Of a stretch of DNA of 64,000 nucleotides, positions 44,558 to 53,772 are shown piece by piece; within the stretch, counting starts at the first letter, position 1, and every line of letters begins with the position of its first letter. The DNA is from Paludibacter sp. (GTDB lineage Bacteria; Bacteroidota; Bacteroidia; Bacteroidales; Paludibacteraceae): assembly GCA_028710415.1 (NCBI GenBank), contig JAQTUE010000013.1:1-64000 (forward strand). Direction: 5' to 3'. The position numbers and the translations under genes were made by a program. The notes under the pieces were generated by a model. The model searched no databases. It saw only the letters and a program-made list of their open reading frames with translations, and had not been told where the DNA came from.

Positions 44558-44700
44558 TAGCATTGAGCGTTGAGCATCGAGCATCGAGCATCGAGCATTG
44601 AGTAATGAGTAATGAGTAATGAGTAATGAGTAATGAGTAATGAAAAGGTAGTCGGTAGATAAAATATGCATCGTGGATTGAGCATTTATAAACTATTTAC
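44558..44700. repeat. GAGCATCGAGCAT, GAGTAATGAGTAAT and GTAGTCGGTAG repeats
   Basis: Directly after the 271-aa gene: GAGCGTTGAGCATCGAGCAT units (44565-44602), then five or six GAGTAATGA units (44600-44642), GGTAGTCGGTAG, and a second GATTGAGCATTTATAAACTA that also occurs at 42774-42795. Confidence 0.8.
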
Positions 44701-44783
44701 TATTGACTATAAACTAAAAAAAGCCTTAGTAGTACTGTAGACCCCTAATATCAAACCTTATTCTTTGATTGGGTAAGATTTAA

Positions 44784-44951
44784 TTGATAGATAAAACCTT
44801 CACGCGTCAAACCCTGAAAGAAATGGTTGGTTGCGGATGGTTGGATAAGGATACAATGATGCAACCCGAAGATGATCCTGATTGCTGTAAGAAGTTGGAA
44901 ACGGGTATCCGATCTCTATCTGCTGGAGCAGAAAAACAAATTGTAGTTTGA
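44784..44951 (+). pseudogene. Relic copy 2 of the small unknown protein
   Basis: A 55-codon frame that begins only with TTG, directly behind a TAA: IDKTFTRQTLKEMVGCGWLD..., then DDPDCCKKLETGIRSLSAGAEKQIVV. The central block (CCKKLETGIRSL) equals copy 1, with very similar DNA. The normal ATG is lost and the end is extended by six residues because the TAA of copy 1 has become CAA. A half copy of the 42217 inverted repeat lies just upstream (44723-44772). Confidence 0.5.
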
Positions 44952-44992
44952 TATCAAACAAATTTTACGGTTATTCCCATCAATCTAAAAGA

Positions 44993-45242
44993 ATGAGTAT
45001 GCAGCTGGCCAAACTGTTGATGGGTAACATTGATTGAAGGATTTGTATCATTTTATTACTGAAATACTTCACGCGTCAAACTGTAAAATAAACGGTTGGA
45101 CGCTTATACACTGAGGGAAACAGTGAATGATCCTGATCTATCGGGATGGGAGGTGGAAAGTGAATATACCGGGAAATGCCTGGCAAGTGCGTATAAAATG
45201 AAAATTGAGAAGCTAATGGAACATACCGCTTTTTGTTGTTAA
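44993..45242 (+). pseudogene. Relic copy 3 of the small unknown protein
   Basis: The 14-codon leader frame is kept (44993-45037, ending LMGNID). The following KYFTRQTVK (from 45062) runs into a TAA where copy 1 has GAA. Further on, another frame reads RETVNDPDLSGWEVESEYTG and ends LMEHTAFCC before TAA at 45240-45242. This looks like a longer gene broken by a stop and a frameshift, and it may show the fuller ancestral C-terminus. Confidence 0.45.
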
Positions 45243-45477
45243 AAGTTCCTTTGTACTGATAAAACCAGGACGCTTCACCAAAAAAACACACTATTTCATG
45301 CCTATTGCATAAGTTTTTGAATGTCTATAAATTTAAGGGATAAAGAACCTGAAATTCAGAATGTTAAACTAAGATTTGAATCTCAAATAAAATAATTTTA
45401 AACAGTTTTAATGTTAATGTGTTATAATATTAATTTACTTGTTAGTTAAATTAAATATTCATTTAAAATTAAAACCT
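45243..45477. other. AT-rich upstream region of the SGNH hydrolase
   Basis: No gene is visible. TTATAATATTAATTTAC near 45422 is AT-rich enough for a promoter, but no TAnnTTTG match with a -33 box was found. Confidence 0.35.
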
Positions 45478-46422
45478 ATGAAACGAATTATAACTCTTAT
45501 TTTACTTCTTTTTATTCTGAGCTTCCAATACGGGATTGTTTACGGATATAAAATTGTTGTATTAGGATCATCAACAGCAGCGGGAGTTGGGCCAACAGAT
45601 ATCAACAATGCCTGGGTGAACCGGTACAGAACCTACGTACAATCCATCAATTCCTTAAATACTGTGATTAATTTAGCTGTTTCAGGTTATACAACTTGCC
45701 AAATTATGCCGGTGAGCTATATACCACCAACAGGAAAAGAATATTTAGCTCCTGATCCAAATAAAAATATCACAAAAGCGCTGAGCCTGAATCCACAGGC
45801 GATTATAATTAATTTGCCATCAAATGATATTATTCAGGGAATTTCTATAGACGAAATGATGTCAAACTATGCCACAATAGTGGCCCTGGCAGCTGCCGCG
45901 AATGTACCCGTCTGGATTTCAACTTCTCAACCAAGGAACGAGGGAATTAATACTCGTAACTTGTTGATACTATTAAAAAATAAAATCATTGATACTTATC
46001 AGGATAAAGCACTTGATTTCTGGACCACATTTGCCAATGTAGATGGTACAATCAATACAATCTATGATTCAGGAGATGGCATTCATTTAAATGATATTGC
46101 CCATGGTATTCTATTTCAGCGGGTTGTTAATGCACATATCCTTGATATAACATCCAATAAAAATGACACCGCTGATGCATTGGATTCAAAAGTAACAGTA
46201 ACTTCAAAAGGTGATATTGTTACGGTTTCTTTCAAAATGAATCCAATGGCTGATGGAAAGTTGACTTTCTATAATCTGCTTGGAAAACAGGTTTATAGTA
46301 CTGGTTTTACATCTTCAGACACCGGAATGAATCAGATTCAAACATCCATTAAAGATCCCGGACTCTATTTCGCAAGGTTAAGTTTTGGCAAGACTTCTGT
46401 TACTGTAAAATTTGTAAAATAG
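45478..46422 (+). CDS. Secreted SGNH-hydrolase with T9SS C-terminal domain
   Basis: 314 residues. A signal peptide (about 1-23, MKRIITLILLLFIL...VYG) leads into an SGNH/GDSL domain: the nucleophile block VLGSSTAAG (S32), a later NLPSND block and the DGIHLN Asp-His pair (D200, H203). The last 70 residues are beta-rich and end LYFARLSFGKTSVTVKFVK, typical of type A T9SS sorting domains, so it is likely exported to the cell surface. It could deacylate the surface glycan. ATG 45478 is preferred over an upstream in-frame TTG/ATG. Confidence 0.88.
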   Translation: MKRIITLILLLFILSFQYGIVYGYKIVVLGSSTAAGVGPTDINNAWVNRYRTYVQSINSLNTVINLAVSGYTTCQIMPVSYIPPTGKEYLAPDPNKNITKALSLNPQAIIINLPSNDIIQGISIDEMMSNYATIVALAAAANVPVWISTSQPRNEGINTRNLLILLKNKIIDTYQDKALDFWTTFANVDGTINTIYDSGDGIHLNDIAHGILFQRVVNAHILDITSNKNDTADALDSKVTVTSKGDIVTVSFKMNPMADGKLTFYNLLGKQVYSTGFTSSDTGMNQIQTSIKDPGLYFARLSFGKTSVTVKFVK

Positions 46423-46613
46423 GATGATTTTTAAATTCAGATTATTCCTATGGTTGAGGTATAGAGCTATCTCCAACCTAAATATGTTTACCCCATAAGT
46501 TACAGTTTTATATAAGCTAATGACCAAATCTTTAGAGTTGTAACTATAAACTACTTTATCAATCAGATCCTTAACTTATTAATTCTAAAGTTTAGATTGT
46601 ACAAAAACAATAT
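46423..46613. other. Non-coding gap before the acyltransferase/flippase segment
   Basis: A 191-nt stretch without repeats or gene. It probably contains a promoter for the following run of overlapping genes, but no clear box stands out. Confidence 0.35.
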
Positions 46614-47216
46614 ATGAATTCAACTTCAACTTACAGTAAAGGAATACAAGGACGCACAAAACTGAAATTTATTAAGGGTTTATATCCCCGTTACAAACAT
46701 TACCTGATCAACAAATATATTGTTTGGATGGCACGTAAGAACGGGGCAATGATTGGTGAATGTGTCACCATGCCATACAAATTGGCAAAATCTGCCAATT
46801 CTAATTTAACAATTGGCGATCATTCTTCTATACAGAGTCATTTGATTGATTTAAGGGCGAAAGTAAAAATAGGGAGCCATGTGATTATTGGTTCTGATGT
46901 CGAAATTATTACGGTTAGTCATAACGTGGATTCAACTGATTGGGAACATAAATATTATGGCATTGAGATAGAAGACTATTGCTGGCTCGCTACCAGGGCT
47001 TTTATATTACCTTCCTGCCAACGAATAGGATATGGAGCTGTATGCGCTGCGGGAACGGTTGTTGCCAGAAACGTTGAAACCATGTCTATTATGACCGGAA
47101 ATCCAGCCGAATTACTACGTAAGCGAAAAGAAGTACATACCGACCTTTGTGTAGAATCTATGCTTGGGAATGATTTTGTGGCGTATGCCAACGCTTATCA
47201 TTCAAAATCCAACTAA
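46614..47216 (+). CDS. Hexapeptide-repeat acyltransferase (WcaF/VatB type)
   Basis: 200 residues. A basic, partly hydrophobic N-terminus precedes left-handed beta-helix repeats (LTIGDHSSIQSHL, VKIGSHVIIGSDVEII). VSHNVDSTDWEHKYYGIEIEDYCWLATRAFILP and MTGNPAELLRKR are typical of the sugar O-acetyltransferase group. The conserved histidine is in TVSHNVD. It sits 17 nt before the flippase gene. Confidence 0.87.
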   Translation: MNSTSTYSKGIQGRTKLKFIKGLYPRYKHYLINKYIVWMARKNGAMIGECVTMPYKLAKSANSNLTIGDHSSIQSHLIDLRAKVKIGSHVIIGSDVEIITVSHNVDSTDWEHKYYGIEIEDYCWLATRAFILPSCQRIGYGAVCAAGTVVARNVETMSIMTGNPAELLRKRKEVHTDLCVESMLGNDFVAYANAYHSKSN

Positions 47217-47233
47217 TCCAGAACAATTAAATA

Positions 47234-48613
47234 ATGTCGGTAAAAAAAAAATTATTGCAAAATGGCCTTGCATCTGCCATACAGAAAGTCATTAAAATCT
47301 CTGAACAGTTATTGTTAGTTCCATTCTTTATAACAACCTGGGGAGCAGCTTATTATGGCGAATGGATTACGTTAACTATAATTCCCACTATTATCGGCTT
47401 TTCTGATCTTGGTTTTGGAACGGCAGCTGCCAATTCATTTGTACTCAAATATGCTTCTGATGATAAACAAGGTGCATCCAATATTGCAAAAAGTGGCTTT
47501 TTATCTATAACATTTATCATTTTATTAAGTATTGTAGTATCCATTCTCCTGATTTTTATTTGCAGTTATTATCATTTATTTGACAAATCATTAATTGTAA
47601 AACAACAAGCCATTCTCGCTGTATCTTTCCTGATGGCATCCCGTATTATTTGTTTCTATCAGCAATTGTTTGAGGCTTATTTCAGGGCTGCTCGCAGAGC
47701 AGCATTAAGCATTAATTTACAAAGTATATATTCAACCGTTACACTGACGATCAGTATGATTGTTTTACTCTCGGGGGGAGGAATCGTTATATTTGCACTT
47801 TCCAACCTTGTAATTACAGTCGTATTTAATCTCTTTTATGCAGTTGTAGCTGAAAAAGTTTTACCAATCCGGAAAGAATATAAAGGTATTATTTTTAAAT
47901 CCGATATTAAATCAATAGTAAACAAAGGATTTGGATATTTAATGTCACCTATCTGGCAAGCAACATTTTTTCAGGGTACAACTTTTGTGGTACGTATCGT
48001 TTTAGGACCGGAAGCAGTTGCTGTTTTCAATACAGTCAGGACTGTAACCAGAGCTATCAATCAAGCCTATACGATGATTATCAGTGCAATTATTCCCGAA
48101 TTACAATTTGAGATTGGAGCAGGGAATATGCAAAAAGCAAGAAAAATATTTCGTATCGCTTTATCATTAATTGTTTTAATTGCATTGGGAGGCATGATAA
48201 TCTTGTTTCTTGGAGGACCATGGCTGTATGAACTCTGGACACGAAAGGCGTTGAATCCCCCTGCCTTAATGTGGAATATTTTTATAATAGGAATCGCATT
48301 TAATGCAGTTTGGTGGACAACTTCATTTATCTTTCAGGTGATGAACAAACCATATGGTTTTGCTGTAGCAGGTGTTATTTGTTCAATTCTTTCGGTAATA
48401 GCATCCTATTTCTTAGCTATTCCATATGGATTAAATGGTGCTGCCATTGGGAGTTTGCTTATGGATATATTATTATTTATGTATATCTTACCTCAGAGTT
48501 GTAAACTAATTGAGCAACCTTTAGGAAGTTTAATTGGTGATTCAATCGCAGATTGTACAGAATTGTGGAAAGTTCAGGTTTCTAAATTATTGAAACTTAA
48601 ATTACGTTTCTAA
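47234..48613 (+). CDS. wzx: Wzx-type polysaccharide flippase (MATE/MOP fold)
   Basis: 459 residues with about twelve membrane segments, starting with a basic KKKLLQNGLASAIQKVIKISEQLLLVPFF. The G(A/S)xxYGEW motif in the first loop, FSDLGFGTA, the repeated glycine-rich helices and the length fit the polysaccharide-specific branch of the MOP family. It moves undecaprenyl-linked repeat units across the inner membrane. Its presence next to a Wzy candidate and a Wza/Wzc pair defines a Wzy-dependent pathway. Confidence 0.9.
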   Translation: MSVKKKLLQNGLASAIQKVIKISEQLLLVPFFITTWGAAYYGEWITLTIIPTIIGFSDLGFGTAAANSFVLKYASDDKQGASNIAKSGFLSITFIILLSIVVSILLIFICSYYHLFDKSLIVKQQAILAVSFLMASRIICFYQQLFEAYFRAARRAALSINLQSIYSTVTLTISMIVLLSGGGIVIFALSNLVITVVFNLFYAVVAEKVLPIRKEYKGIIFKSDIKSIVNKGFGYLMSPIWQATFFQGTTFVVRIVLGPEAVAVFNTVRTVTRAINQAYTMIISAIIPELQFEIGAGNMQKARKIFRIALSLIVLIALGGMIILFLGGPWLYELWTRKALNPPALMWNIFIIGIAFNAVWWTTSFIFQVMNKPYGFAVAGVICSILSVIASYFLAIPYGLNGAAIGSLLMDILLFMYILPQSCKLIEQPLGSLIGDSIADCTELWKVQVSKLLKLKLRF

Positions 48614-48650
48614 TTACACCTAAATTATCCTAAATTAATTTACTCAATTT

Positions 48651-49769
48651 ATGAAAATTAATATTGCTGCATCACACCGGTTTCATTTACTTGATTTAGC
48701 CCGGGAATTAGAAAAACAAGGGCATGAAGTACGATTCTATTCGTATGTTCCTACTAAAAGAGCTATTAAATTTGGCCTAAAAAAAGAATGCAGTTATTCA
48801 TTATTCAGTATAATGATCCCGTTTTTAATATTAACGAAGCTTTCTAAAGGGGCGTTTTGGGCGATAAAAATCAATCATTTGGCACTTGATTATTTCCTAG
48901 CATGGTTTATGAAACCGTGTGATTTATATATTGCATTAGGAACAGTCTATAAAAAATCATTTATATCCGCAAAGAAAAAATACGGAGCTATAACGATACT
49001 TGAATGGGGGAGTAAGCATATTGAAGAACAACAACGTATCCTAGCAGATATTCCCGGTGTAAAAAAACAACCCTATTATTTTACGAAACGCTCAATTGAC
49101 GGATATAACATAGTTGATTATATTGCGATATCTTCTGATCATGTTAAACAAAGTTTTATTGACAGAGGAATAGATAAGGTTCGGCTGATACAAAACCCAT
49201 ATGGAGTAAACTTGTCAATGTTTAAACCGACAGAACTTACAAATAAAAATCCTTATGATTTGATTGTAGTGGGTGCCTGGAGTTATCAAAAGGGTTATGA
49301 TTTATTGGTAGAAGTGTGCAAAAAAAAAAACTATAAATTACTTCATGTTGGTTCTATAGTTGATCTTCCATTTCCAGTAGATAAAAATATGACGCATATT
49401 AATACAGTTGACCAAAATCAGTTGATAAAATATTACACAAAAGCTCGTATTTTTGTTTTACCTTCTCGACAAGATGGTTTAGCGATGGTGCAAATACAAG
49501 CATTGGCTTGTGGTTTACCCATAGTTTGTTCACAGAATACAGGAGGACGAGATTTAAATTTGTTCATAGAAGATAAACGTTGGATAATTGAAATGAAAGA
49601 ATTTACAATTGAAGAGTTGGAAAAATCTATTTTAGAAGCTTTTAAATTAGCAAAAACTCAAATTGGATTAAGAGAATATTCATATAATATTTCTAATGAA
49701 TTTTCATGGGAGGCATATGGTAAAAGATATAATGATAATATAATTAAATTCAATGGTGTCGGAAAATAG
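48651..49769 (+). CDS. Family 4 glycosyltransferase
   Basis: A 372-residue GT-B enzyme: INIAASHRFHLLDLARELEKQGHEV, ILEWGSKHIEEQ, IQNPYGVNLSMF, LIVVGAWSYQKGYDLL and the donor-site PSRQDGLAMVQIQALACGLPIVCSQNTGG. The final block is typical, although the usual E-x7-E reads slightly altered (DGLAMVQIQ). It overlaps the next gene by 17 nt. Confidence 0.9.
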   Translation: MKINIAASHRFHLLDLARELEKQGHEVRFYSYVPTKRAIKFGLKKECSYSLFSIMIPFLILTKLSKGAFWAIKINHLALDYFLAWFMKPCDLYIALGTVYKKSFISAKKKYGAITILEWGSKHIEEQQRILADIPGVKKQPYYFTKRSIDGYNIVDYIAISSDHVKQSFIDRGIDKVRLIQNPYGVNLSMFKPTELTNKNPYDLIVVGAWSYQKGYDLLVEVCKKKNYKLLHVGSIVDLPFPVDKNMTHINTVDQNQLIKYYTKARIFVLPSRQDGLAMVQIQALACGLPIVCSQNTGGRDLNLFIEDKRWIIEMKEFTIEELEKSILEAFKLAKTQIGLREYSYNISNEFSWEAYGKRYNDNIIKFNGVGK

Positions 49770-50808
49770 AATTTATTCTTTTGATACAGTAAAATGTATA
49801 GCTGCATTTTTAGTGGTAAGCCTTCATACTCCAACTTTACCAATACCCATTTTACCAGAATGTATGGTTGACATTGCAAGATTTGCAGTTCCATTCTTTT
49901 TGATGATTTCAGGATATTTTATATTTTCTGTTGATAGTACAAAATCAGTAAATAGTATTAAAAAGAGCATACGTAAAAGCTTAAATCTATTGCTTATATC
50001 TGTGATTATTTATTTTATTGTTGATTTATTTTCATTCCAGGATTTTATATATCTAAAAGAACAATTTTTGTTTATTTTCAGTATAGAATTTTGGTTTTTT
50101 GGAAAAGTCCCATTTAGTCCTGTCTCATGGTATCTTGTAGCGTACATTTATTCATTACTTTTATATTTGTTAATTTTAAAATTAAAATTAAAGAATAAAT
50201 CAATAGTGTTGTTAATTATTATTTGTCTATTAATTTGGTTGATTACGGGTAGTTATCAATCTTTATTTTTTGAAAAAAGCATACCTTTAGAATATAATAC
50301 TAGCTGGATTATGGCATTTCCATTTTTTCTAATTGGAACACTTCTAAAAAAAAACGAATTAAGAGTACAGAATTTGAATATAAATAATATCTTTTTGATT
50401 TTACTAATTTCTTTTTTCTGTTTTACTAGCATTATGGCTCATATTATACTAAAAAAAATTACTAATCATGCTGTCAACGGAACAGGTTATCTGAGTACTA
50501 TTTTACTTGTCATAACCATATTTGTTTATTTATCTAGAAATAAAAATATTGGAAAGGGGACAATTATAAATAATATTGGGAAAGAATATTCGATGTATAT
50601 TTTTATTTTTCATGTGGCATTTAATTATATTTTATGTAGATTGTGTTTAGTGCGTTTTGATTTTAAAAATATTTCATTAATTGAACCATTAATTTCATTT
50701 CCATTTAAATATCAATTCTTGATTAATAATGTAACTATATTTATAATAACATTGTTATTTAGCGTAATTCTCACAAAAACTAAAATTAATACTAAAATAG
50801 GCATTTGA
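49753..50808 (+). CDS. Acyltransferase-3 family membrane protein
   Basis: 351 residues with about ten membrane helices. The N-terminus SFDTVKCIAAFLVVSLHT keeps the conserved His but has Lys where Arg is usual. FFLMISGYFIFS and the late YSMYIFIFHVAFNYIL segment match the family. Likely an O-acetyl- or other acyltransferase for the second-block glycan. Very AT-rich. Confidence 0.86.
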   Translation: MVSENRIYSFDTVKCIAAFLVVSLHTPTLPIPILPECMVDIARFAVPFFLMISGYFIFSVDSTKSVNSIKKSIRKSLNLLLISVIIYFIVDLFSFQDFIYLKEQFLFIFSIEFWFFGKVPFSPVSWYLVAYIYSLLLYLLILKLKLKNKSIVLLIIICLLIWLITGSYQSLFFEKSIPLEYNTSWIMAFPFFLIGTLLKKNELRVQNLNINNIFLILLISFFCFTSIMAHIILKKITNHAVNGTGYLSTILLVITIFVYLSRNKNIGKGTIINNIGKEYSMYIFIFHVAFNYILCRLCLVRFDFKNISLIEPLISFPFKYQFLINNVTIFIITLLFSVILTKTKINTKIGI

Positions 50809-50812
50809 GACT

Positions 50813-51808
50813 ATGAAAATACAAGATATTTTAATTAGAATAGCTAAAAAATCTTACCACTTTTTTTATCAACGGAAATTCTATTCGCCTATCTGCGATT
50901 ATGATAGGCAATCTTCAAATGATAAAATTTATGATTTGTTATTAGAAAATAAACCATGTATGATATCAAGATTTGGCACTACTGAAATAAATTGTATTAA
51001 TAATTATCTTTGTGTACATTTGAAAGTGTCTCAAGTAAAAAAGATATGGAATTATATCAATGACAAAACTCACACACCATGGTGGAATGAGGATCATTTT
51101 AAGATTATGAGTTTGTATTCAGGAGTTTTCCCTATTGGAAAAGATACTGCAATAAAGTTTTCTGAAAGGTATTTGAATGACATTCCTGAAATAGATTTAT
51201 TAGGTTGTCATCAGTATTATGAAAAATTTATGCCCTTAAAATCTGAAATTATTAAAATACAACTTGAAATGTTATACCCATTTTTTGTTGATCGTCCATG
51301 GTCAAGGATTCTAAAAGGGAAAAAGGTACTCGTTGTCCATCCATTTGCAGAAACAATAGAGTTGCAATATAAAAAGCGAAATCTTTTATTTGAAAATCAA
51401 GAGATACTTCCAGAATTTGAATTGCTTACATATAAAACTGTTCAGTCTGTTGCTGGAAATTCAGTGCCGTTTAATAGTTGGTTTGAAGCATTAAATTATA
51501 TGGAAAAGGATATTTCCATGATTGATTTTGATATTGCTATTATAGGATGTGGAGCATATGGGTTGCCTTTGGCAGCATTTGTTAAAAGACTTGGTAAAAA
51601 ATCTATTCATTTAGCAGGAGGTACTCAATTATTATTTGGAATAAAAGGAAAAAGATGGGTGGAGCAATATAGTAACGAATGGAATTATAGACCAGGTGTT
51701 ACTATAAACATTAATTATCGTCCACTATTTAACAGTTCATGGATTTTTCCACTTGATTGTGATACACCTCTAAATTCAAACATAGTTGAAAATGCTTGCT
51801 ATTGGTAA
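50813..51808 (+). CDS. GT-D-fold-like putative glycosyltransferase
   Basis: A 331-residue protein. The N-terminal CMISRFGTTEINCI resembles the S-x-x-R-x-G-x-x-E motif of the GT-D (DUF1792) fold. The C-terminal half has DIAIIGCGAYGLPLAAFVKRLGKKSIHLAGGTQLLFGIKGKRW, seen in many uncharacterised proteins of polysaccharide loci. No signal peptide. I infer a sugar transfer role from context and the partial motif only. Confidence 0.65.
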   Translation: MKIQDILIRIAKKSYHFFYQRKFYSPICDYDRQSSNDKIYDLLLENKPCMISRFGTTEINCINNYLCVHLKVSQVKKIWNYINDKTHTPWWNEDHFKIMSLYSGVFPIGKDTAIKFSERYLNDIPEIDLLGCHQYYEKFMPLKSEIIKIQLEMLYPFFVDRPWSRILKGKKVLVVHPFAETIELQYKKRNLLFENQEILPEFELLTYKTVQSVAGNSVPFNSWFEALNYMEKDISMIDFDIAIIGCGAYGLPLAAFVKRLGKKSIHLAGGTQLLFGIKGKRWVEQYSNEWNYRPGVTININYRPLFNSSWIFPLDCDTPLNSNIVENACYW

Positions 51809-51817
51809 GATAAATTT

Positions 51818-53041
51818 ATGAGATTATATACTAAATTAAAAATAGGTGCTGTTTTATTACTTATTCCTGCAATTTATACTGCTTTTTTTCCGGGTAAAAT
51901 TGTAGTAATCACAGCGTTATGTTTATATCCGATTTTATTTTTTATGTTTTCAAGAATTGTGCAAATAAGGCAAAGTGAGTTCGATGGTAAATTGATTATT
52001 GATACTTATATAATAATGTGCTTTATAACTTTTGTCAGGGGTGCGATTGATTCAAAATCACAACAAGATTATATTGTATTGATGAGTAGTACAATATTTC
52101 TTATGTTATTATATCCTTTGTTTATCTATTTAGCACAAAAAAAATATTTAAACAATATATTTAATATTTTGATATTTTTGATTATACCATTATGTTTTAT
52201 TACTTTTTTTTATAAACCTTCTGATGGATTTATGACATTTCAACAGAATATATCCTTTATATATCTGTTTATTTTTTTTGTGCCTTTTGTAAAACGAAAA
52301 TGGAAATTAATTATACTTACCCTCGCAATTATAGCACCTCTATATGATATTACAAGACGAAGTTCATTGATAAATATTTCTGTTTGTTTAGCTATTCTAT
52401 TGTTATATTATATATTACCAAACATCATTTATAGGAAAATTGCAAAAATATTGTTTTTTATATTGGTTTTGTCACCCATAGTTTTTCTTATTTTAGGATT
52501 AGGTGGAATATATAATATATTTAATCTTGGTGACTCATTTCATGAAATTACATTAACTACAAATTTAAACGAAAGGAATTTATTAGTCGACTCAAGAACA
52601 TCCATATATAAGGATGTTTTTTCTGAATTATCTGAAAAAAATGCTTATGTATTTGGTCTTGGAGGAGTAGGAAAAACTAAAACAAGTCTTACAGATAATA
52701 TTAATTCCGAATATAGCCGAATATATAAAGAAGGGAGAAGAGGAACTGAATCTGGAATGTTAAATTATTTCCAGTTGAGTGGTTTCGTAGGTGCTTTAAT
52801 TTATTGGGTTCTTTTGACATTTGCATCTTATAAAGCTATATTTAAATCAAAGAATAGTTTTTTTATTATGTTTGGGTTATTTATGGCTTTTAAAGTTTTA
52901 TATTCTTTTGTCGAAGATCAGTTACAATGTAATATTGCAACATTTTATTTGATGTTTTATATTGGGCTATGTTACAATTTAAGGCTTAGAAATCTATTGA
53001 ATTTGCAAATGAAAAAATATTCTAATATTTTATTTAGATGA
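51818..53041 (+). CDS. wzy: Candidate O-antigen/capsule polymerase (Wzy)
   Basis: 407 residues with about ten to eleven hydrophobic segments. A long, charged outer loop lies between late helices (NLNERNLLVDSRTSIYKDVFSELSEKN..., 52560-52760), the hallmark of Wzy proteins. Low sequence conservation is normal for this family. As the only multi-spanning protein of this kind next to wzx it is the best polymerase candidate. It overlaps the next gene by 4 nt (ATGA). Confidence 0.8.
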   Translation: MRLYTKLKIGAVLLLIPAIYTAFFPGKIVVITALCLYPILFFMFSRIVQIRQSEFDGKLIIDTYIIMCFITFVRGAIDSKSQQDYIVLMSSTIFLMLLYPLFIYLAQKKYLNNIFNILIFLIIPLCFITFFYKPSDGFMTFQQNISFIYLFIFFVPFVKRKWKLIILTLAIIAPLYDITRRSSLINISVCLAILLLYYILPNIIYRKIAKILFFILVLSPIVFLILGLGGIYNIFNLGDSFHEITLTTNLNERNLLVDSRTSIYKDVFSELSEKNAYVFGLGGVGKTKTSLTDNINSEYSRIYKEGRRGTESGMLNYFQLSGFVGALIYWVLLTFASYKAIFKSKNSFFIMFGLFMAFKVLYSFVEDQLQCNIATFYLMFYIGLCYNLRLRNLLNLQMKKYSNILFR

Positions 53042-53772
53042 TACTTATTCTAAAAAAAGTGTTCAGTCATAACTGGTTAGCAATTCTTTATTTTAATTTT
53101 AGAATGTTACCACTTAAACAAGCTATAAGACTACCATTTGATTTCTATTATAGAATTCGTTTTGAGTGTTTGGGGGGAAAGGTCCAATTAAATACGAAAA
53201 CAATTTATCGTGGTATGATTAAAATTGGTGGACGTGGTTCTGATATATTTAATAGAACTGATACTGTTATTGATTTAAAAGGTATGTTACTTATTAATGG
53301 GAAACTTGAAATTGGGCATGGTTGTATGCTTTTAATTGAAAAAGAAGCATTAGTAGTATTTGGTGATAATGTAAGAATTGGAGCAATGTCAAAGATCTAT
53401 TGCAAACAAAAAATCTATTTTGGGAATGAGATTGATTTTAGTTGGGAGTGTCAAATATTTGATACAAATTTCCATTATGTAAGAGATCTGCTAACTAAAA
53501 TGATTGATATAAAAGATAATTTTGTAAGAATTGGATCATACAATTGGTTTGGTAACAGAGTAACAGTAATGAAGGGAACAATAACTCCGGATCACTTAAT
53601 TGTTGCTTCAAATAGTTTATGTAATAAGGATTATACAATTTATTCTGAATATTCAGTTTTGGGAGGCATACCTGTAAAACAAATAGGTAGTAATAAAGAA
53701 AGAGTTTTTGAAAATATGGAAGATGTTACAAAAATTGACTTATTCTTTAATCAAAATAAGCCTATTTTATGA
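53038..53772 (+). CDS. Hexapeptide-repeat acyltransferase-like protein
   Basis: 244 residues. It has about 50 leading residues with a hydrophobic stretch, then irregular beta-helix repeats (LEIGHGCMLLIEKEALVVFGDNVRIGAMSKIYC, IYFGNEIDFSW). FDTNFHY and SYNWFGNRVTVMKGTI, YSVLGGIPVKQIG follow, with the GxxVK ending typical of the family. The histidine normally used for catalysis is probably in DTNFHY. ATGA-coupled on the left and 4-nt overlapping on the right. Confidence 0.75.
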   Translation: MILILKKVFSHNWLAILYFNFRMLPLKQAIRLPFDFYYRIRFECLGGKVQLNTKTIYRGMIKIGGRGSDIFNRTDTVIDLKGMLLINGKLEIGHGCMLLIEKEALVVFGDNVRIGAMSKIYCKQKIYFGNEIDFSWECQIFDTNFHYVRDLLTKMIDIKDNFVRIGSYNWFGNRVTVMKGTITPDHLIVASNSLCNKDYTIYSEYSVLGGIPVKQIGSNKERVFENMEDVTKIDLFFNQNKPIL

